In this document: positions 1 through 16,600 of the stretch, piece by piece
Layout: each line of letters starts with the position of its first letter
Numbering within the stretch: the stretch's first letter is position 1
Assembly: GCA_025642075.2 (NCBI GenBank)
Contig: JAODUO010000111.1
Location: 266,501 to 330,500, forward strand
DNA length: 64,000 bases
Direction of reading: 5' to 3'
From: Ridgeia piscesae
Lineage: Eukaryota; Annelida; Polychaeta; Sabellida; Siboglinidae
The notes under the pieces: model-generated
What the model was told of the DNA's origin: nothing
The model's database searches: none
Seen by the model: only the letters and a program-made list of their open reading frames with translations
Position numbers and translations under genes: made by a program

Positions 1-204
1 TTAAATACTTGCAAGTTAACATAGCTATCATGAAAATAATCTTGTCTCTGAGAATGTTTTTACTGTGCAGGTATTTAACTCATCAGAGACACTTCAGACC
101 AATTTGTGCAGCCTGCACCACAATGGGAACATTTGAGCAGTTGTGTAGTGCCAATCTGGAGACAAGAATAATATAATTGATTATATTTATATATTGTCTT
201 GCAG

Positions 205-2155
<1,951 letters not shown>

Positions 2156-3093
2156 AGGCAGCTACAGTTAGTGACAGTTGCCTGGACATCATTACACGAA
2201 TCACAGTTGTAAGAAGAGAGTATATACGCCACAAGTGTAGACTACCTCGGTCATCTTACTCCTCGTACAAGGATCGTATTCCAGGAGCGAGGACAACGTC
2301 TGTTATCTTACTGGATAAACAGGAACAGTTGCTGGCGTGACACTCCATTTGTCCTGTGGAAGGAAGGGTGGTACATTGGGTGGTCTGTTTCCTGGGGCCA
2401 CCTCCTCTACCCCTATGGAACCAACAAGACGGTCCTCGCAGTGCGACAGCAGCTGGACGCGTATTGACAACAACACGTTGTCAGATGTTATGAGCTTGAA
2501 CTAAGTCATGGCATTTGGCAGTGTGACAAATTGAAACCATCACAGACTAGACCCAAGCAGTTGCTGCGTCATTCATTCATGTTATCAGCACCGATCTAGT
2601 CTCTGGTTTTCAGAAAGTATTATGACTGAAAACTGTGTCGGAGTTGTCATGGAGTCGCACTAACATTGGGACCTGGTGACAACAACATCCAGTCTTGTGT
2701 CGTAGCATGACTGGCATCAGTTCTTGGCTGGCTGCACAGATCTGCAAAAGGCACGTCATGCCAGGCTTTGGATGTGGAATCATGCATCAATACACTGCTG
2801 CTTCATCTGGCTACAGCGGCAGACAATGCATAGCATTTGAATGTTTATCACCAAGATGGTGGATCACCATGACGACCACTCACCAAATAAGGCAGTGACA
2901 GTCTACCTGATTGCCAATAACATCAAATTACCAGAAGTCTGATATATATGTAGATAGGAAAAGCATTGCTATATCACTGTCTTGTATCGATGCAAACATA
3001 CAAAAACACCGTGCTTAACTTTTACTTGTATTTTATTATTTTTTTAATCGTAGCATTCTGTATATTTTACAGTCACATTATATACCTTTGTAC

Positions 3094-3147
3094 ACACTCG
3101 ACTGAAGTCGTGTCAAACGTGACACAAAGCTTGACACAGTCGAGTGT
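3094..3147. other. Nested perfect hairpin
   Basis: Outer arms acactcgactg (3094-3104) and cagtcgagtgt (3137-3147) are perfect 11-bp reverse complements. Inside the loop, gtgtca (3110-3115) and tgacac (3120-3125) form a second perfect stem around a 4-nt loop. It could fold in the 3' UTR of the left gene; function unknown. Confidence 0.6.
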
Positions 3148-3233
3148 CACATGCTTTGGTGACGACACTGCTCGCTACACGACATAGTAATAACCATTGA
3201 CGTGTCACACAGAGTGCGACAAGCACAAGACGC

Positions 3234-3330
3234 AAGATTTAATGACCCATACTTCAGCATAGTGATATAACCCTGTCGATATAAGACTTAATGACCCATA
3301 TTTCAGCATACCGATATAACCCTGTCGATA
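3234..3330. repeat. Two-copy direct repeat, about 49 bp
   Basis: Both copies contain atgacccata, ttcagcata and gatataaccctgtcgata with few differences. Confidence 0.8.
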
Positions 3331-5114
3331 CAACAGACAATACATTCATCCTACTCATGTGAACATCTTACATGAACAGCAGCAACCCCTGTAGTTTGAC
3401 GTAACTTTACATGTTGCCCCCACCCACGTGTTCATGCTTTAAGGGACGGCCTTGTCGTAAGTTTGTGTCCAAAATGTCATTTAGTATTGATATCGGTAAG
3501 TATTGTTACAAACCCCCCTCCCACTACCAACATGTGATGTTGAATTTCAAGTACCCAACAGCGATACCCATGTAAATTTGCATTAACAAATTTCATGTCC
3601 AAACCACCCACCCTACATAATGCTGAACATGACGAGGACGAGAGAAACTGCAATGAACTGGTATAGATTGACCGACACAGCATGATAAAACTACAGACTT
3701 GTGGGCAGAAGATAAAATATATTTACACAACGGTTTCGTACGAGCTGAAAAATGCCACAACATGGGATTACTGGCAAAGTATTTCTGCTCAGAGATGATC
3801 CAAAGTATCTTAGATGCCCAAATAATCCAGTGTCTATCAGTCCACAATTTGGCAATGTCAAAGGACGAATGTTGTGGATAGTGTTCGGTTCAACCATAAC
3901 CATTTCGTGCATTAATTCACAAGATTTGGGCTTGCGTTGCTAATGTGCAAACATTCATTAACTACGGTAATCGGAACAAACAAAATTACCAGTCTTTGAT
4001 TCAACATACGCTTTCATTCTAAAAATGCAGAAACTAACTTCTTTTATGAAAAATGTATCTACTACAGTTGGGAAAAACTCAACATTTTTGAAGACGTTTT
4101 CATTTTTGACACCTCATTATTTCTAAGGTACATACAATACAATAAACAAATACTTTACACTTTCCCTTCACATACACACTAAATGCTCCCCGCCATCATC
4201 TACAGTTCATTTCTGATGAAGGTCTGTATCACAGACCAACAAACACGACTGCTTCATACAGGCAATGACCATGCCTGATTTAATTGCAAAGTTCAAATTA
4301 GATATGAAAGGATTTGTAGGAAAATAGTTTAAACCTGCAGGTGTTCTTAAGCTTGCCAGCGACATTGAAACATCACAAATTGGCGTCAATGCCCATACAG
4401 CGTTCGTTCTCACAACTGTAAATGCAAGTACTTGAAAATTAAGCACAATCGTCTACAGTGACTATCTATACCTGTCACTTCATTATGTACGGCTGGCGCA
4501 AAATATTAAGTAGTACACCGACAAAATGTGGACATTCCACATTGAAATTTGGTCCGTTATAGCAGTGGCGATGCACTGCCGACAAGTGTCATGTCTGTGC
4601 GACACAAGATGTCAGTCAGGCTGACATGTCACCCTGGCAGCTCCTGCTAACTGGCAGTGTGCACGACAGCGCCTGTCAAAGCGAAAAATGCGGTCCGACA
4701 GAATCCTGTTTCGGGTATGAAATCACAAACGTACATTATGGGATAGCATGATTGAGCGAACCTTTACTGGAGCTAAGTATTCTTTTTTCGCCATTTCATG
4801 TTGGCCGTTTTTTCCTGCTGCGCAGTGGTCAGTCAGTCGGTCGCCGGACACAACTGCTGCTCCCGTTTCTCGTGGGAGATACAACACAATCGCCGCTCCC
4901 GTGTCTAGCTGCAACAAAATCCTGTTGAATGCTCCAACGACGTGGCTATGAACAGGTAACAAGCCACCAACTCTTGCATACGTGAGTCTCTAACTCCATA
5001 AAGCTGCCTTGTCACAGGATCACGTCCATAACTTGAATATAACTGCCTCTGTCAGGACAGTCGTGGACCATGCCATGGTCTGTGTACATGTACCACACTT
5101 GGACCGGGTGTCCA

Positions 5115-7657
5115 CTAGGACCCAATGAGTTCGGCGAACGCGGACTCGAAGCACTGCTTCAGCTCAGCGTACGACACAACAAGGATGCTCTGCTCATCTC
5201 GGGACATCAGACAGATCTTCTCCGACACTCCAGAGTCCAACTGAAATATCCACAAACACCCAGTGTGTATTAGACATACATTTTAAAGTTAACAGAGTGT
5301 GATGAACATTTAAACACGGCAATGTTATTGATGTAATTTAATTTTTCAAATTTAACATGTATTAAGTACATCTTGACTGCATTGTGCAACATCATGGAAA
5401 CTTTGAACATCAGACGGATATTGCCAATTAGGTTTGTTCTACAACTGCTATTTTCTCAACTATCTGAACATGCTTCGCAGTTTAAACTTTAAAAATGAGA
5501 ACTTTGTTGCAAGCTTAGTAAAGTAACTAAACATAATTTGGCAGATAATAAACCTTTAACATGTGTCATATTTATAAATTTATTAGATGTGCCTCTACTG
5601 TTTCACAATAATCAATATAATCCAGGCTTTTTCTTCATACCCAAGACACAATATATGAAAGAGGCCAAAAATCATTACGATTTCACATTTCATGTGACTG
5701 ATTAAAGCGAATGTACCAGCTCTTGGGCTTGACTTTTTCCTTTAATATTACATTCACATGACTACAACAAGAGTTTACTGCCTGCCAATTTGTGATTTGT
5801 TACTTTATAAGACTTGGAACAATGTTTGCAATCAGATTCAAATAGTAAACAAATCATTCGGTTTCAAAACAAAATAGATTGGCAACAATGCCGTGACGAG
5901 CAGAGTTACCCACAATACCCTCTGAAGTTCTACACAGCAGACTTCCTGTTACTGTTCGGCCAATTCTGGGGACACGAGCTGGCACGTTCCCTTACAATTA
6001 GGAATATGTAAACAGAACAAACCTTGTTGAGACTCTGTACAATGTGTGCCATGTCGAGCCAGGGCACGCCGTTCTCATCGACCTGGTGGAATAAGTAGTC
6101 ACGGAACAACTTCAGGATGTAGCGGTCCCCTGTCTCTGACCACGCTGGGTCCATCTGGAACCTACACAAAATCACATGACATTATGGATATATTATTTCA
6201 AGGCACAAAAAACAGGACAATGTTGATTTTATACAATACACCGCCAGGGGCCAGCTTTGTGAAGCCGCTAGTATTTTTATTACCCTTACAGGTAACCAGG
6301 GCTGAAAATCAACCCAACAGCACCTATCTCTGTTGTAACAATTGTTATCCATCACACATAACTAACACGCAAACGTTTGGTATCACTGGATAGCTGACTA
6401 GATTTTTCTAGATCATGTATTTTTGTTGCATAGATTTGGTGACAGATTTGTCACAATCGAGTTTACAAAGCACGTAATGTTGTTGCTGCCCATATTTGGG
6501 AGATTTTATTCTGCCCTGATGAATGAATTTACGCATCCATTCATAAAGTCTACACCTCCATACATGCGGCATCAAAATAAAGCTCTGTGAGTGGCCAATT
6601 TGCTAAAAAAAAATAAGTCACATGGGTTCAGTCGATTCAGCCAATCAGAATTGTGGTTTTAAATAGTGTCATCAGCATTGCGAAACCAAAGTTGGAGACA
6701 AAATGGTGGAGCAGTAAACAACAGTTTATACGCTTCGCAACAAGAATACGTGAATATACACAGCTAAGTAACTGTGTAAGTATTATTTTTATGCTTCAGG
6801 AAACTGGCCTGTGGTCGTAAGAAATGCCTGAATAAATTAATCTCTCATTCGTATAGCATCTAAAGTTCTCATTGATCTGTAAGGCAAAGTTGCAATCAGT
6901 GCACAATCACTATTTACATTTTAGGATATACATGATAACATACTGTGACTTTATGGTAAAAGATCAGATTTTATAACTCTATCAACTAAGCAACACACCA
7001 AAATGTTATTTGAAATGCAAAGGATATCAATGTTGAAAGAACTAAATCATGGTTTGTGAAAGTTTATCTAAAGGTTGTCAATCGCACTTACTCGGCTCTG
7101 TCGTTAATTGCACCAAATTTGCTGATCAGCCGAAACAGTCGACTGTTTTCTACTTCCTGAAAAGAAATGGAATTTTTTTTATTGAAATTCTAAACAACAA
7201 ATTAACCACTTACTAATCACAAAACAGTGTTCATTCAGAGCCCCAAAAGAAGTATGATTAATGAAAATATTTAATCAAATATTTGTGCATATATAAGGTG
7301 ATTATCAGAATGACAGACATCCTGGAGACTGTTCAGAATTATTGGAATGGGCACAGTGAAACTGCCCTTTCTCAATTTAAACTTATCAACAAAAACAACA
7401 CTCTTAAAAATAATCCAAATGGAAGTCCTGTTGTGTCGCGTATTGATGTTGAAAGATGTACAGACATGTACATTTTAAACCTTGTGTGCGTTCACACACA
7501 AGAGTATTACGTGCAAGCGTACACTACCTTAGACAGTTCATTCTCTATGGCGTCACTCCGTAGTTGTGCCGCGTCTAGCTGGGTGTAGAAGCGGGCCCCG
7601 ATCATCGGCATGATGTCGTTGACACTACGCATCCTGTTCTGATTGGTCAGTAGATAC
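5115..7657 (-). CDS. PAN3: PAN3 C-terminal coiled coil and knob exons
   Basis: Exons 7657-7528, 7156-7092, 6161-6023 and 5240-5115 encode the dimerising and PAN2-binding C-terminal region: [56 protein letters not shown] and [19 protein letters not shown] sequence, ending AELIGS with stop TAG at 5117-5115. Confidence 0.94.
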
Positions 7658-10600
7658 CTGTCACATGACAGCCACACAGATTACAACTGTCACTCAGGAG
7701 TGACACAAGTACCTACCATGACACACATGCAATATATAATATATATATATATTTATTATATATATATATATTATATACAACCAGGAGTTAAACATTTATC
7801 TAATGTATGTCTTTGGACAGTGTTTTGGACACCCTAAAAATCTGCAGATTTGTTTCCATATTGTAACTATGTAAGTATATCTTTAGGGGTCTCAAAACAG
7901 AATGTGTCTGTGAGTACAGTCACTATGACCGTAAGTACAGTCATTATGAGTGTACGTACAGTCACTACGACTGTACTTAGACACCAAAACTACTTTTATA
8001 CTATATATTTTTTAATACATGTAATGTTATTATTTCTAGGTGTCCAAATATGTAGAGATTACCACAACAAGCACATTTCACCGCCCACGTGGTTGTAACA
8101 TGAACAGTTCAACCGACACACTTCTACTGGGGAACATCAACAGGTGAATGTTCTACAACTACAACGTAGGCACACTCACAAGATGAGGTTCTTCAGGTCC
8201 ATCGAGTAGTTGCGACTGACGAGTTCGATTGAGCTGTGGATGTGCTCCCTCTGGATGGCAGCGACGGAATTACACGCCAGAGCAAGTACGACCTTCCCAA
8301 GTGACACGAGGTCCTCTTGCTGTGGGAAACACACACAATCTGTGGTCAGCTAAGACTATTTCACTGGATGTCAGGGGTCAATGCTGTGGCAACATGCAAC
8401 GTGATGGGTACGTTGATTGAGAGTTGAAAGCTACCACTTTTGATACTGCACTTTGATAATATAGTTGTCATGATAGAATATTCTTCTTCAGTTTTTCAGA
8501 TTCGTCAAAAGTGGACAGGCAGATTAGTTTACTGCTGGTGCACTGCTACACTTAAATGACAGTTTTAAAAGCAGAAAATATTATAATCAGGATAAATCAA
8601 ACAGGACACTTGCACACATATTTCTCAGAGAAATGTTCTCAATGTTGTCTATCATTCCACATCTTGAATAAAGCTGTTTGTAAGTGTTCAGTTACCTGGT
8701 AGTGCGGCATCATGGCCAGTGGATTTGACTGGTTCACATCGAAGCTGATCACATCAAAGATACCACTGCAGTTTAGACGAATCCTGCAATAGATTTGTCT
8801 TAGTAACACTGATGGATCACTCCAGTGGCTGTGTGGGCCTCAATGTTTACTTTCAAAGGATCTCAACAGTGAACACATGCAAATGGGTCATTTATGTCTC
8901 TGTATTATTTGTCACATCTTGAAGACTTGCTCCTGTGCCCAACTTACTCTATAGTCTATGACTGAGTGCATGCAGCTTAATAAGAACACTACACAAACAG
9001 AAGCATGGAAGATAGATTGCTTTATTTGCAAATTTTTACACACCCATTTTATGTCAACTTGGAATATGTCTTGGTGTTTGAGTCACACACATATAATCAA
9101 ATAAGAAGAACAATAATAATAATAATATATAAAAACATCATTTAAAATTATAAATTATCCATTTAAAATTGCTATGTTTGACCGCGAACATTTAACAATA
9201 AAAGAAGACTTCCGCACATAACAAAGAACCGTAGAACTGGACGTACCTGGACTTGTCAGTAAGGAGGATCTTCGTAGGATCCATGACGCGACACGCAAGG
9301 TTGTGGGCGTGGATCGTGCGCAGGGCAGAGCTGAGCTGTACAACGTACGCCCAGATGAGACTCTCCGCCAGCAAACCAGGCTGCTGGGGGGGCAAGGGGG
9401 GTGGGGGTTGTGTCCGACCCCCAGTGCCACAACCTACAGGGGAACGGTGTAGATGTCACCAGTCACGTCACAGTGACACCACAGTGTAGACACAGAGTGA
9501 TGCTTTACCTGCGTGATGCTTTATTTACTCCCACTAATATGCTGCTTTGCATCTGGGGACGTCACTGTTAGTTTCAAGTGTGTTTTCTCTGTATCTGATC
9601 CCAAACGATGAAATATATTCCCAGCAGTTTGAGATCTTCTAAAACTGTAACTACTTTTCACTTACCATTTATCATTAGAACAAATATTACAAATGATTAC
9701 ATTCTTCGAGCTGTCACAATCATCACTTGTTCTAGATAACACAAACAGCTATTTGCCCTACAGTTTTTATAGCTTCAAATTGGTGTCACAATACTGACAT
9801 AATAGCCATTATTAATAGATAACTTGTAGCAATGGACCACATAAATTTTATAACAGGAACAAAATCAAATTAATCTTAATCATCATGCACCCCAAATGAA
9901 AGGCCACTCACTCTTATCGAAGCCCCTTGCGCTGTTTTCATGGCTGCCGTAGGGAAAGGTGTTTGGGTAGCGACTGTCGATGGCAGCAGTGATAGAACCG
10001 CCCGGCGCCATCGCGTGTGCGGTGCCAAAGTGGTGCTCCATCAGGGTGAATGAGTGTGGATGATAGTCGTACACAAACACCATGGCTGCAACACACAGAA
10101 CAAGTCAACACACGTGTCAAAACAACTGTGTCAACACACCTGTGTCAACACACCTATCAAAGCTAACACAAGCTCTACTGTACTTCTTCAAAACCCTTAT
10201 TAATCAGAACAGCAGTAATTAACACTGAATTTATGACTGGAAAAAAGTAATTAGCAAACATCATTGGCATTTTATAGAGACGACGTATCATCACTGTCAT
10301 GTTAAATTAAAACAAATCTGAAGCATTACCGTACAACAACAGAAGTTAAGTTTACTGGCCTAACATAAAATGAAAAGGGGCATTTTAAATTGTTACTGTT
10401 ATTATTCATAGTCGATTTTATTAAGTAGCATGATTTATAATTAAATTTAGAACAGGATTAACGTATAGTGCATAGAAACAACGCAATGTGCATTTTCTAT
10501 TATGACATTCAAATAGGAATAAATTCTTCAACTTCAAGTTGAACGAAAAATATAAAATGAAATTAGTTTAAAGATGATGAAGCACCTGAACACTGACGGG

Positions 10601-13600
10601 AGAACCGAAATGATTTTTTTCCCTCAGCCTGGTGGGGCTATAAAACTACGCCAAAAAACGTGCAACGATGAGCGAGAGATTTCTGGCTGTGTTTGTTGCT
10701 CATCACCGCCGAGTAGGACAAGTGGCGACTCACAGTGGTCACCGAAAGCCTTCGTCGTGAACACTTCTCGCAGCTGAACGATGTTGGAGTGCTGCAGCTT
10801 CTTCCAGACGTCAATGAGGGCCATACACTTGGTGTTAACCAAGCGGAACCCTAAAACAGGTAGATCAATAAGGGTCAGACACTTTGAACCCTAAAACAGG
10901 TAGATCAATAAGGGTCAGACACTTTGAACCCTAAAACAGGTAGATCAATAAGGGTCAGACACTTTGAACCCTAAAACAGGTAGATCAATAAGGGTCGATT
11001 GAACACTTCTCGCAGAACCCTAAAACAGGTAGATCAATAAGGGTCAGACACTTTGAACCCTAAAACAGGTAGATCAATAAGGGTCAGACACTTTGAACCC
11101 TAAAACAGGTAGATCAATAAGGGTCAGACACTTTGAACCCTAAAACAGGTAGATCAATAAGGGTCAGACACTTTGAACCCTAAAACAGGTAGATCAATAA
11201 GGGTCAGACACTTTGAACCCTAAAACAGGTAGATCAATAAGGGTCAGACACTTTGAACCCTAAAACAGGTAGATCAATAAGGGTAAGACATTTTGAACCC
11301 TAAAACAGGTCAGTCAATAAGGGTCATATACTTTGAACCCTAAAACAGGTAGATCAATTAGTATGATGCACCATGTAGAACAATCAGTGTATGATGCAGT
11401 TGGGACCATAAAACAGGCATATCATCAATAGGGGACATACACAAGGAACCCTCAAATAAAAGGGCTATCACTTGGCATAACCTTAAATATGGTAAATCAA
11501 TGAAGGCAGTCAATGTCGCACTATAATAGCAATTGACAGACAAGATAATTAAAGTAGAACTAAGGGTCATACAGTTGGCGTTAACCAGATGGAACCATAA
11601 ACCCATTAATCATCAAGTGCCATAGACGTGACGTTGACCAGATGGAACCCTAAAACACACAGATCAATGGGGACAAATACTTGTCAACCAGACTGAACCC
11701 TGAAAACAAATGATAGCAATTGGGCTCAAATAACACGTACACATACTCTACTATAGTTGTAAAACAGTCTACTACCATGCCTTAATTTTAATAAAGAAAT
11801 CAATCCAAGCCAAAATTTCAACCAAATATTCAACATCCATGTCATGTAGTGGAGAGATAACTCTAGTGGCACAGGTCACGGTGGCTAATTTTTCAAAACA
11901 AATTGTATCAAGAAATCTTTGTGTGAAGGCAGAATTTCAACCAGATTTTCAGCATCCATTTTTATGGCAAGGCAGTAGGTTACACAGTGGACATGTAAAT
12001 TCTGAAAGTGAACACTGAGAGACGACACAGACAGAGCTGCCTGCGGGGCTGACCGTGGATGCGACGGAGGCAGTAGGTGAGTCCGTCCTTGGTGTTAGTC
12101 GCCTTGTACACAGACGTGTGGTAGCCGAAGGTACTGGACTTCTGTAGGGGGTTGAGGGGCTCAGCTTCCAGGGGGCACACATAGTGGTAGTTGTCTACCT
12201 CCTGGGGGATATCTGCAGTACACAACAACGTCAGTGCTCCAGTGAGATTATTATTTTAATATCTAAGTTACGTGTTATATTCTGAACAGACGACTATTTT
12301 GCATTTTAGTGTATAAATGAAGTTATTATTATGAAGGGCAAACTCAAGATGGCACGTGTTTTGTTGGAATTTTCCTTGTCTTATCTTTGTTGTCATGTTT
12401 CTGACTGATTTCTCTAAATTAATTATCCACAATGAAAAGAATGTGGTGTTCATATTACTGGACATTAACATGGCTGTTCAGGTGGTGGACCTTTCAGATA
12501 CATTGTCATGGTAAGCATATAATTATCTCATTCCAGACTACTTAAGATTGCAAAAAAGTTGGCACAGGGAGTCGTATTCCATTTTAAACTATTTTTAATT
12601 GTTTATTTATTTTATTATTATGATTATGTTGCCTCTTACCTGGCATCAGGTCTGGGTCGACTTGAGCCAACATCATGGCATGTCTGTTCAGGATTTCCTG
12701 TAATTGTAAATTTACAAAACGTTACTCAGTTGATGTCATCTATCCTCAAAAAATGTCATACGCTGCTCACATTTTAACTAATTTTTGCTCAAACATTTAT
12801 TCTAAACTGGGACAGAAACTTCTATGTTGACACAGAAATTCTGGCTTATAGTCAAGCTTTAGTTTAACATATCACATGTAAATAAATAGAACCTGTAGTA
12901 GAAATACACATTCTTATTATACACTGAAATTGTACCTACGCAGACTACATGAGAATGCTTAAAACAAACATCATGTGTCTGTGTCTCAAGATGAACGGAT
13001 GAAGTAGTATGTTATTGTTTCAGCTAACACATTAAAAATGCCACAGTAATACTTCGCCCTCTTTCTATATCTCAGATGATACAAACACACACTACATTAT
13101 TCTTTACAACCATTTTTTTGGTAATCTTCGCAATTCTTAAGTTGAACATTGAGTATGACAATTTACTATTTTTATTGTATGTACATGTGGACTTTTTGTG
13201 TCTGAAATAAGATTATTTTTATTATAAATAGGTATTTCTGACAAGTAGACCCACCATCTTGAGTTCGTCAGGCAGGAAGAAAGGTGGCATGTTGCTCTTG
13301 ATGCGCATGTGGGCAACATGGGGCAGGATGCCAGGGTACATCGTAAAGTTTGGCATCACCTGCATAAACAAACACAACCCGTCAATTACACGCAGACAAA
13401 CTAAAGACAACTTCGCACAAACTAGTAAAAGGTACATTTGTGTCAAATTTACTGAGAAATATAGCCAGTTTATAAATAATAGTACTAAAAATACATTACA
13501 CATAGTAAAATCATGTAAACATCCATTACATCAGTGGATATAATATACCCTTACGTAGATGGGTATCTAGTCATGACAATAAACTCACCACGGAGTGATG

Positions 13601-16600
13601 TGGTGTCGACAGATTTTCTGGTGTGTAGAAGTAGGTAGTACCTCCAACGTTCTCCTGTAGGTGACAAACATTACAATTATTATTATAATTATTATTTGTG
13701 AATGCAATGTGCATAAACATACTTAAAAAATAAAATATGACATAATTCTGTAGTGTCAATTTACACCATTACTACATTCTTTCAGACAGTTACACACATG
13801 ACCAATCATATAAAATCAGTTTTATTTTTTAAAGTTCAACCATACCCGTGCCTAAGTGGTTGTGAATTGGTCTTACCTGGACAGAGAAGACAGGGGGTGA
13901 CTTGGCAGATTTGCGGGCTGAGAGTGGGGAGCCAAGGGGGCTGCGGGCGGGACTGCCCCGCGGACTAGTGCCAGCTGATAACACCATGCCTACAAGGAGG
14001 ATACACACTACATGGCACTGTCACTGATGCACTTCATCAACTCTACCAAACACACCCATGACTTCCTCGTTTCTGAGGCAGCTTCCCACTCAGCCCAGCC
14101 TATCATGTTTCACAAATAAATCGGGTGCTGCAAACCAATTTTTTTATATATAAACACAGCAACAGAAATTAAAGTACTGTAGTAATATGTCCCCACGAAG
14201 AAGAACGAGACGTTGAATAAGTCAAGTCTTGTAGCCTGTTCCTGCACTTTGTACTAGTTTTATTACGGCACTAATAACATTAAGTTACACAGAACAGTTT
14301 CATCGAAAGTTCAATGTACAAAACCGCATGACCATTAATATTTTCCAACAATAAAAACTGACATTATAAACAACATTTGACAGTGAAATATAGCATTTTC
14401 AGTGAGCCATTTATCAGCCAGTAAAATTCAATTTTCATACAATTTCTGAATACAAATACAACAAAGCAATAACAATAAATACATCAAGCCTTATTTTGCA
14501 ACTTAGAAGCAGGCTGAAATTGACAAATGTTGGCTTTTATTCATACAAACCACAACTACAACAAAAACCGTTCAATTAAAAAGCATTTGATAAAACCGCC
14601 GTTTTGAGGATATCGGTGTCTGAGCTGACCCCCATACATGAGGGGCTCTCTCCCTAAAGGGCTCCCTACCTGAGGGGCTGGTGTGGAAGGCCTCGCCCTG
14701 GGAGAACTGCTGCGTTGCAAGGTGACTGCTAAAGGCAGGGCTGCTGGAACTGTGTGTCAGACCCACACCACTCGACGGGGCGCTTGTGTTCGGCACAAAC
14801 TCTGTCGCCCCGGGGTTACGACCGTGCTGCGACAGAAACAACTTCACTGATTTAATATCAGCTACAGGTTGCTGTCATCAAAAATTTATGTCAATGAAAA
14901 TGGCACAGTGCTAAATCAACGTTAAGTTTCAAGAAACTATTTAGGGAGGTATACATTCAATGATTTCAGATTCTAAACTAACAAATGAACTGTGCCAGAC
15001 TGAATGAATTTGTTCTCTAAAATACATGAAATGGATTTCGACACGATAAGTTATTTAAATGAAACTTTAACTGTACACATTAACTGACGACAGATGCGAA
15101 ATAAAAAAAATAACAAGTAATGTAATTCCTATGCAGTAATTGATTTAAAACGACATCCAAAAATGTGTTCTTTAACTACACAGAAAATCTTAGATTTTTT
15201 CTCACTGAAAAGCCAGACTGCTTAGAGCTAGAAATGACTGAGCCACATAGTGACAACTATCAAGTTGATAGGGGGGGGGGACTCACCTTAAATGATGTTT
15301 GGAATTTGCTCTGTGGCGATGATCCAGTGACTGAGAGAGCCATGAACTGGTTTCTCATGGCAACATGGTCCATGGGTGGGGGTGGAACCCCAGGGGGCAT
15401 GGGGGGCTGTCTGTTTATGATGGGCATTGGTTTGGTATTGCCTGGCATGGGTCCAGCCATCTGACCCCCGTGTTGACCTTTCTGCCTCTGTGACATGGAG
15501 CAGACGATTTTAGCAACAAACCTAGTAAATAGTACTTCATCGCAGATAATATTTGAGTAGCAGGTGTTAGTACTTATACCTTTGACATTCAACTGTCAAT
15601 GTTTGTCATTGATGGTCAGTTACGTGCCATTTAGACTCAGAATGAGTAGGAAGAAATATATGCAAAGTATTCCCAATGTACCAGTAAACATTCATATTTT
15701 AACGAGTAACAAACTACTACTTTAATATACTAGTAGCGACTAATAACTACCAGGTACTATGAGAAAATTCAGTAATCGAGTATCAGCGAGTTTTAATGAG
15801 TAACAAATGAGTACTTTAATATATGAGTAATGACTAATAAGTACCAGGTACTATAAAAAAATTCAGTAATCGAGTATGAGTGAGTACATGTAATAAGACG
15901 TAGGGCCACCAACACTGCAGATGTGTTGTGTCCACACAATGTAGTGACATCGATTGTCACATTAATTTTAAAACTGACTTGTCAAAACGTTTTTAATATA
16001 ATGTTCTTAAAGCCAAAATACATGTAAAAGTTTCAAATATTGCTTACAGTGTGTACGTTGTGGGCTTGTGGTAGTGAAATTTTCAAATAGTAAACAATCA
16101 TAATTATTGTAAACAACTTTTATTGCTATTTAATGTTGAAGTACGCACCTATACCCAAAAATACATACAATGATAGACGACTGTCGATTGACTACAAACT
16201 GGGAATGAGTAAATCTGAACAGAGCGAACTTCCTGTTAATAATAACTACACCTGACTGAGTCCTGACTGAGTCTGCGCGTGGAGCAGACACTTTAAGCTC
16301 TAATATTTATCTAGGCAGCATGATTTCAATACTCAGTAATTTTTTTAATCTGTATAAATTCTGTCTAATTTAGAGGCAGTGACTTGTCAAACAGAAGCAA
16401 TATGTTCCATAGCTACAACTAAATCTCTCCTTGAAATACTGCGACGACTATAACATTAACAGATACATCAGAAACCAAAGACACACACAACCAACACTTA
16501 CAGGAAGAAAGGCAGGTGGAAACTCAGACAGGCCGTTGGAAATGGTGGCAGCACCGCCAAATGTTGCGTTGAAGAACTGGTCACCGTTGTTGGCGTCAGC

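Larger units (their letters stand above)
2156..5114. other. Convergent intergenic and 3' UTR region
   Basis: No reading frame here looks like a protein family. The left part is presumably the 3' UTR of the acidic-tail gene and the right part the 3' UTR of PAN3. It contains a nested hairpin (3094-3147) and a two-copy direct repeat of about 49 bp (3234-3330). A possible PAN3 polyadenylation signal on the minus strand (ATTAAA) lies at 4279-4284, but it is 830 bp past the stop and unproven. Confidence 0.6.

Noticed and set aside
10846..11345. Telomere-like repeats (ccctaa in each unit)
   Set aside because: The ccctaa occurs once per 40-bp unit and is not tandem, so it is not telomeric.
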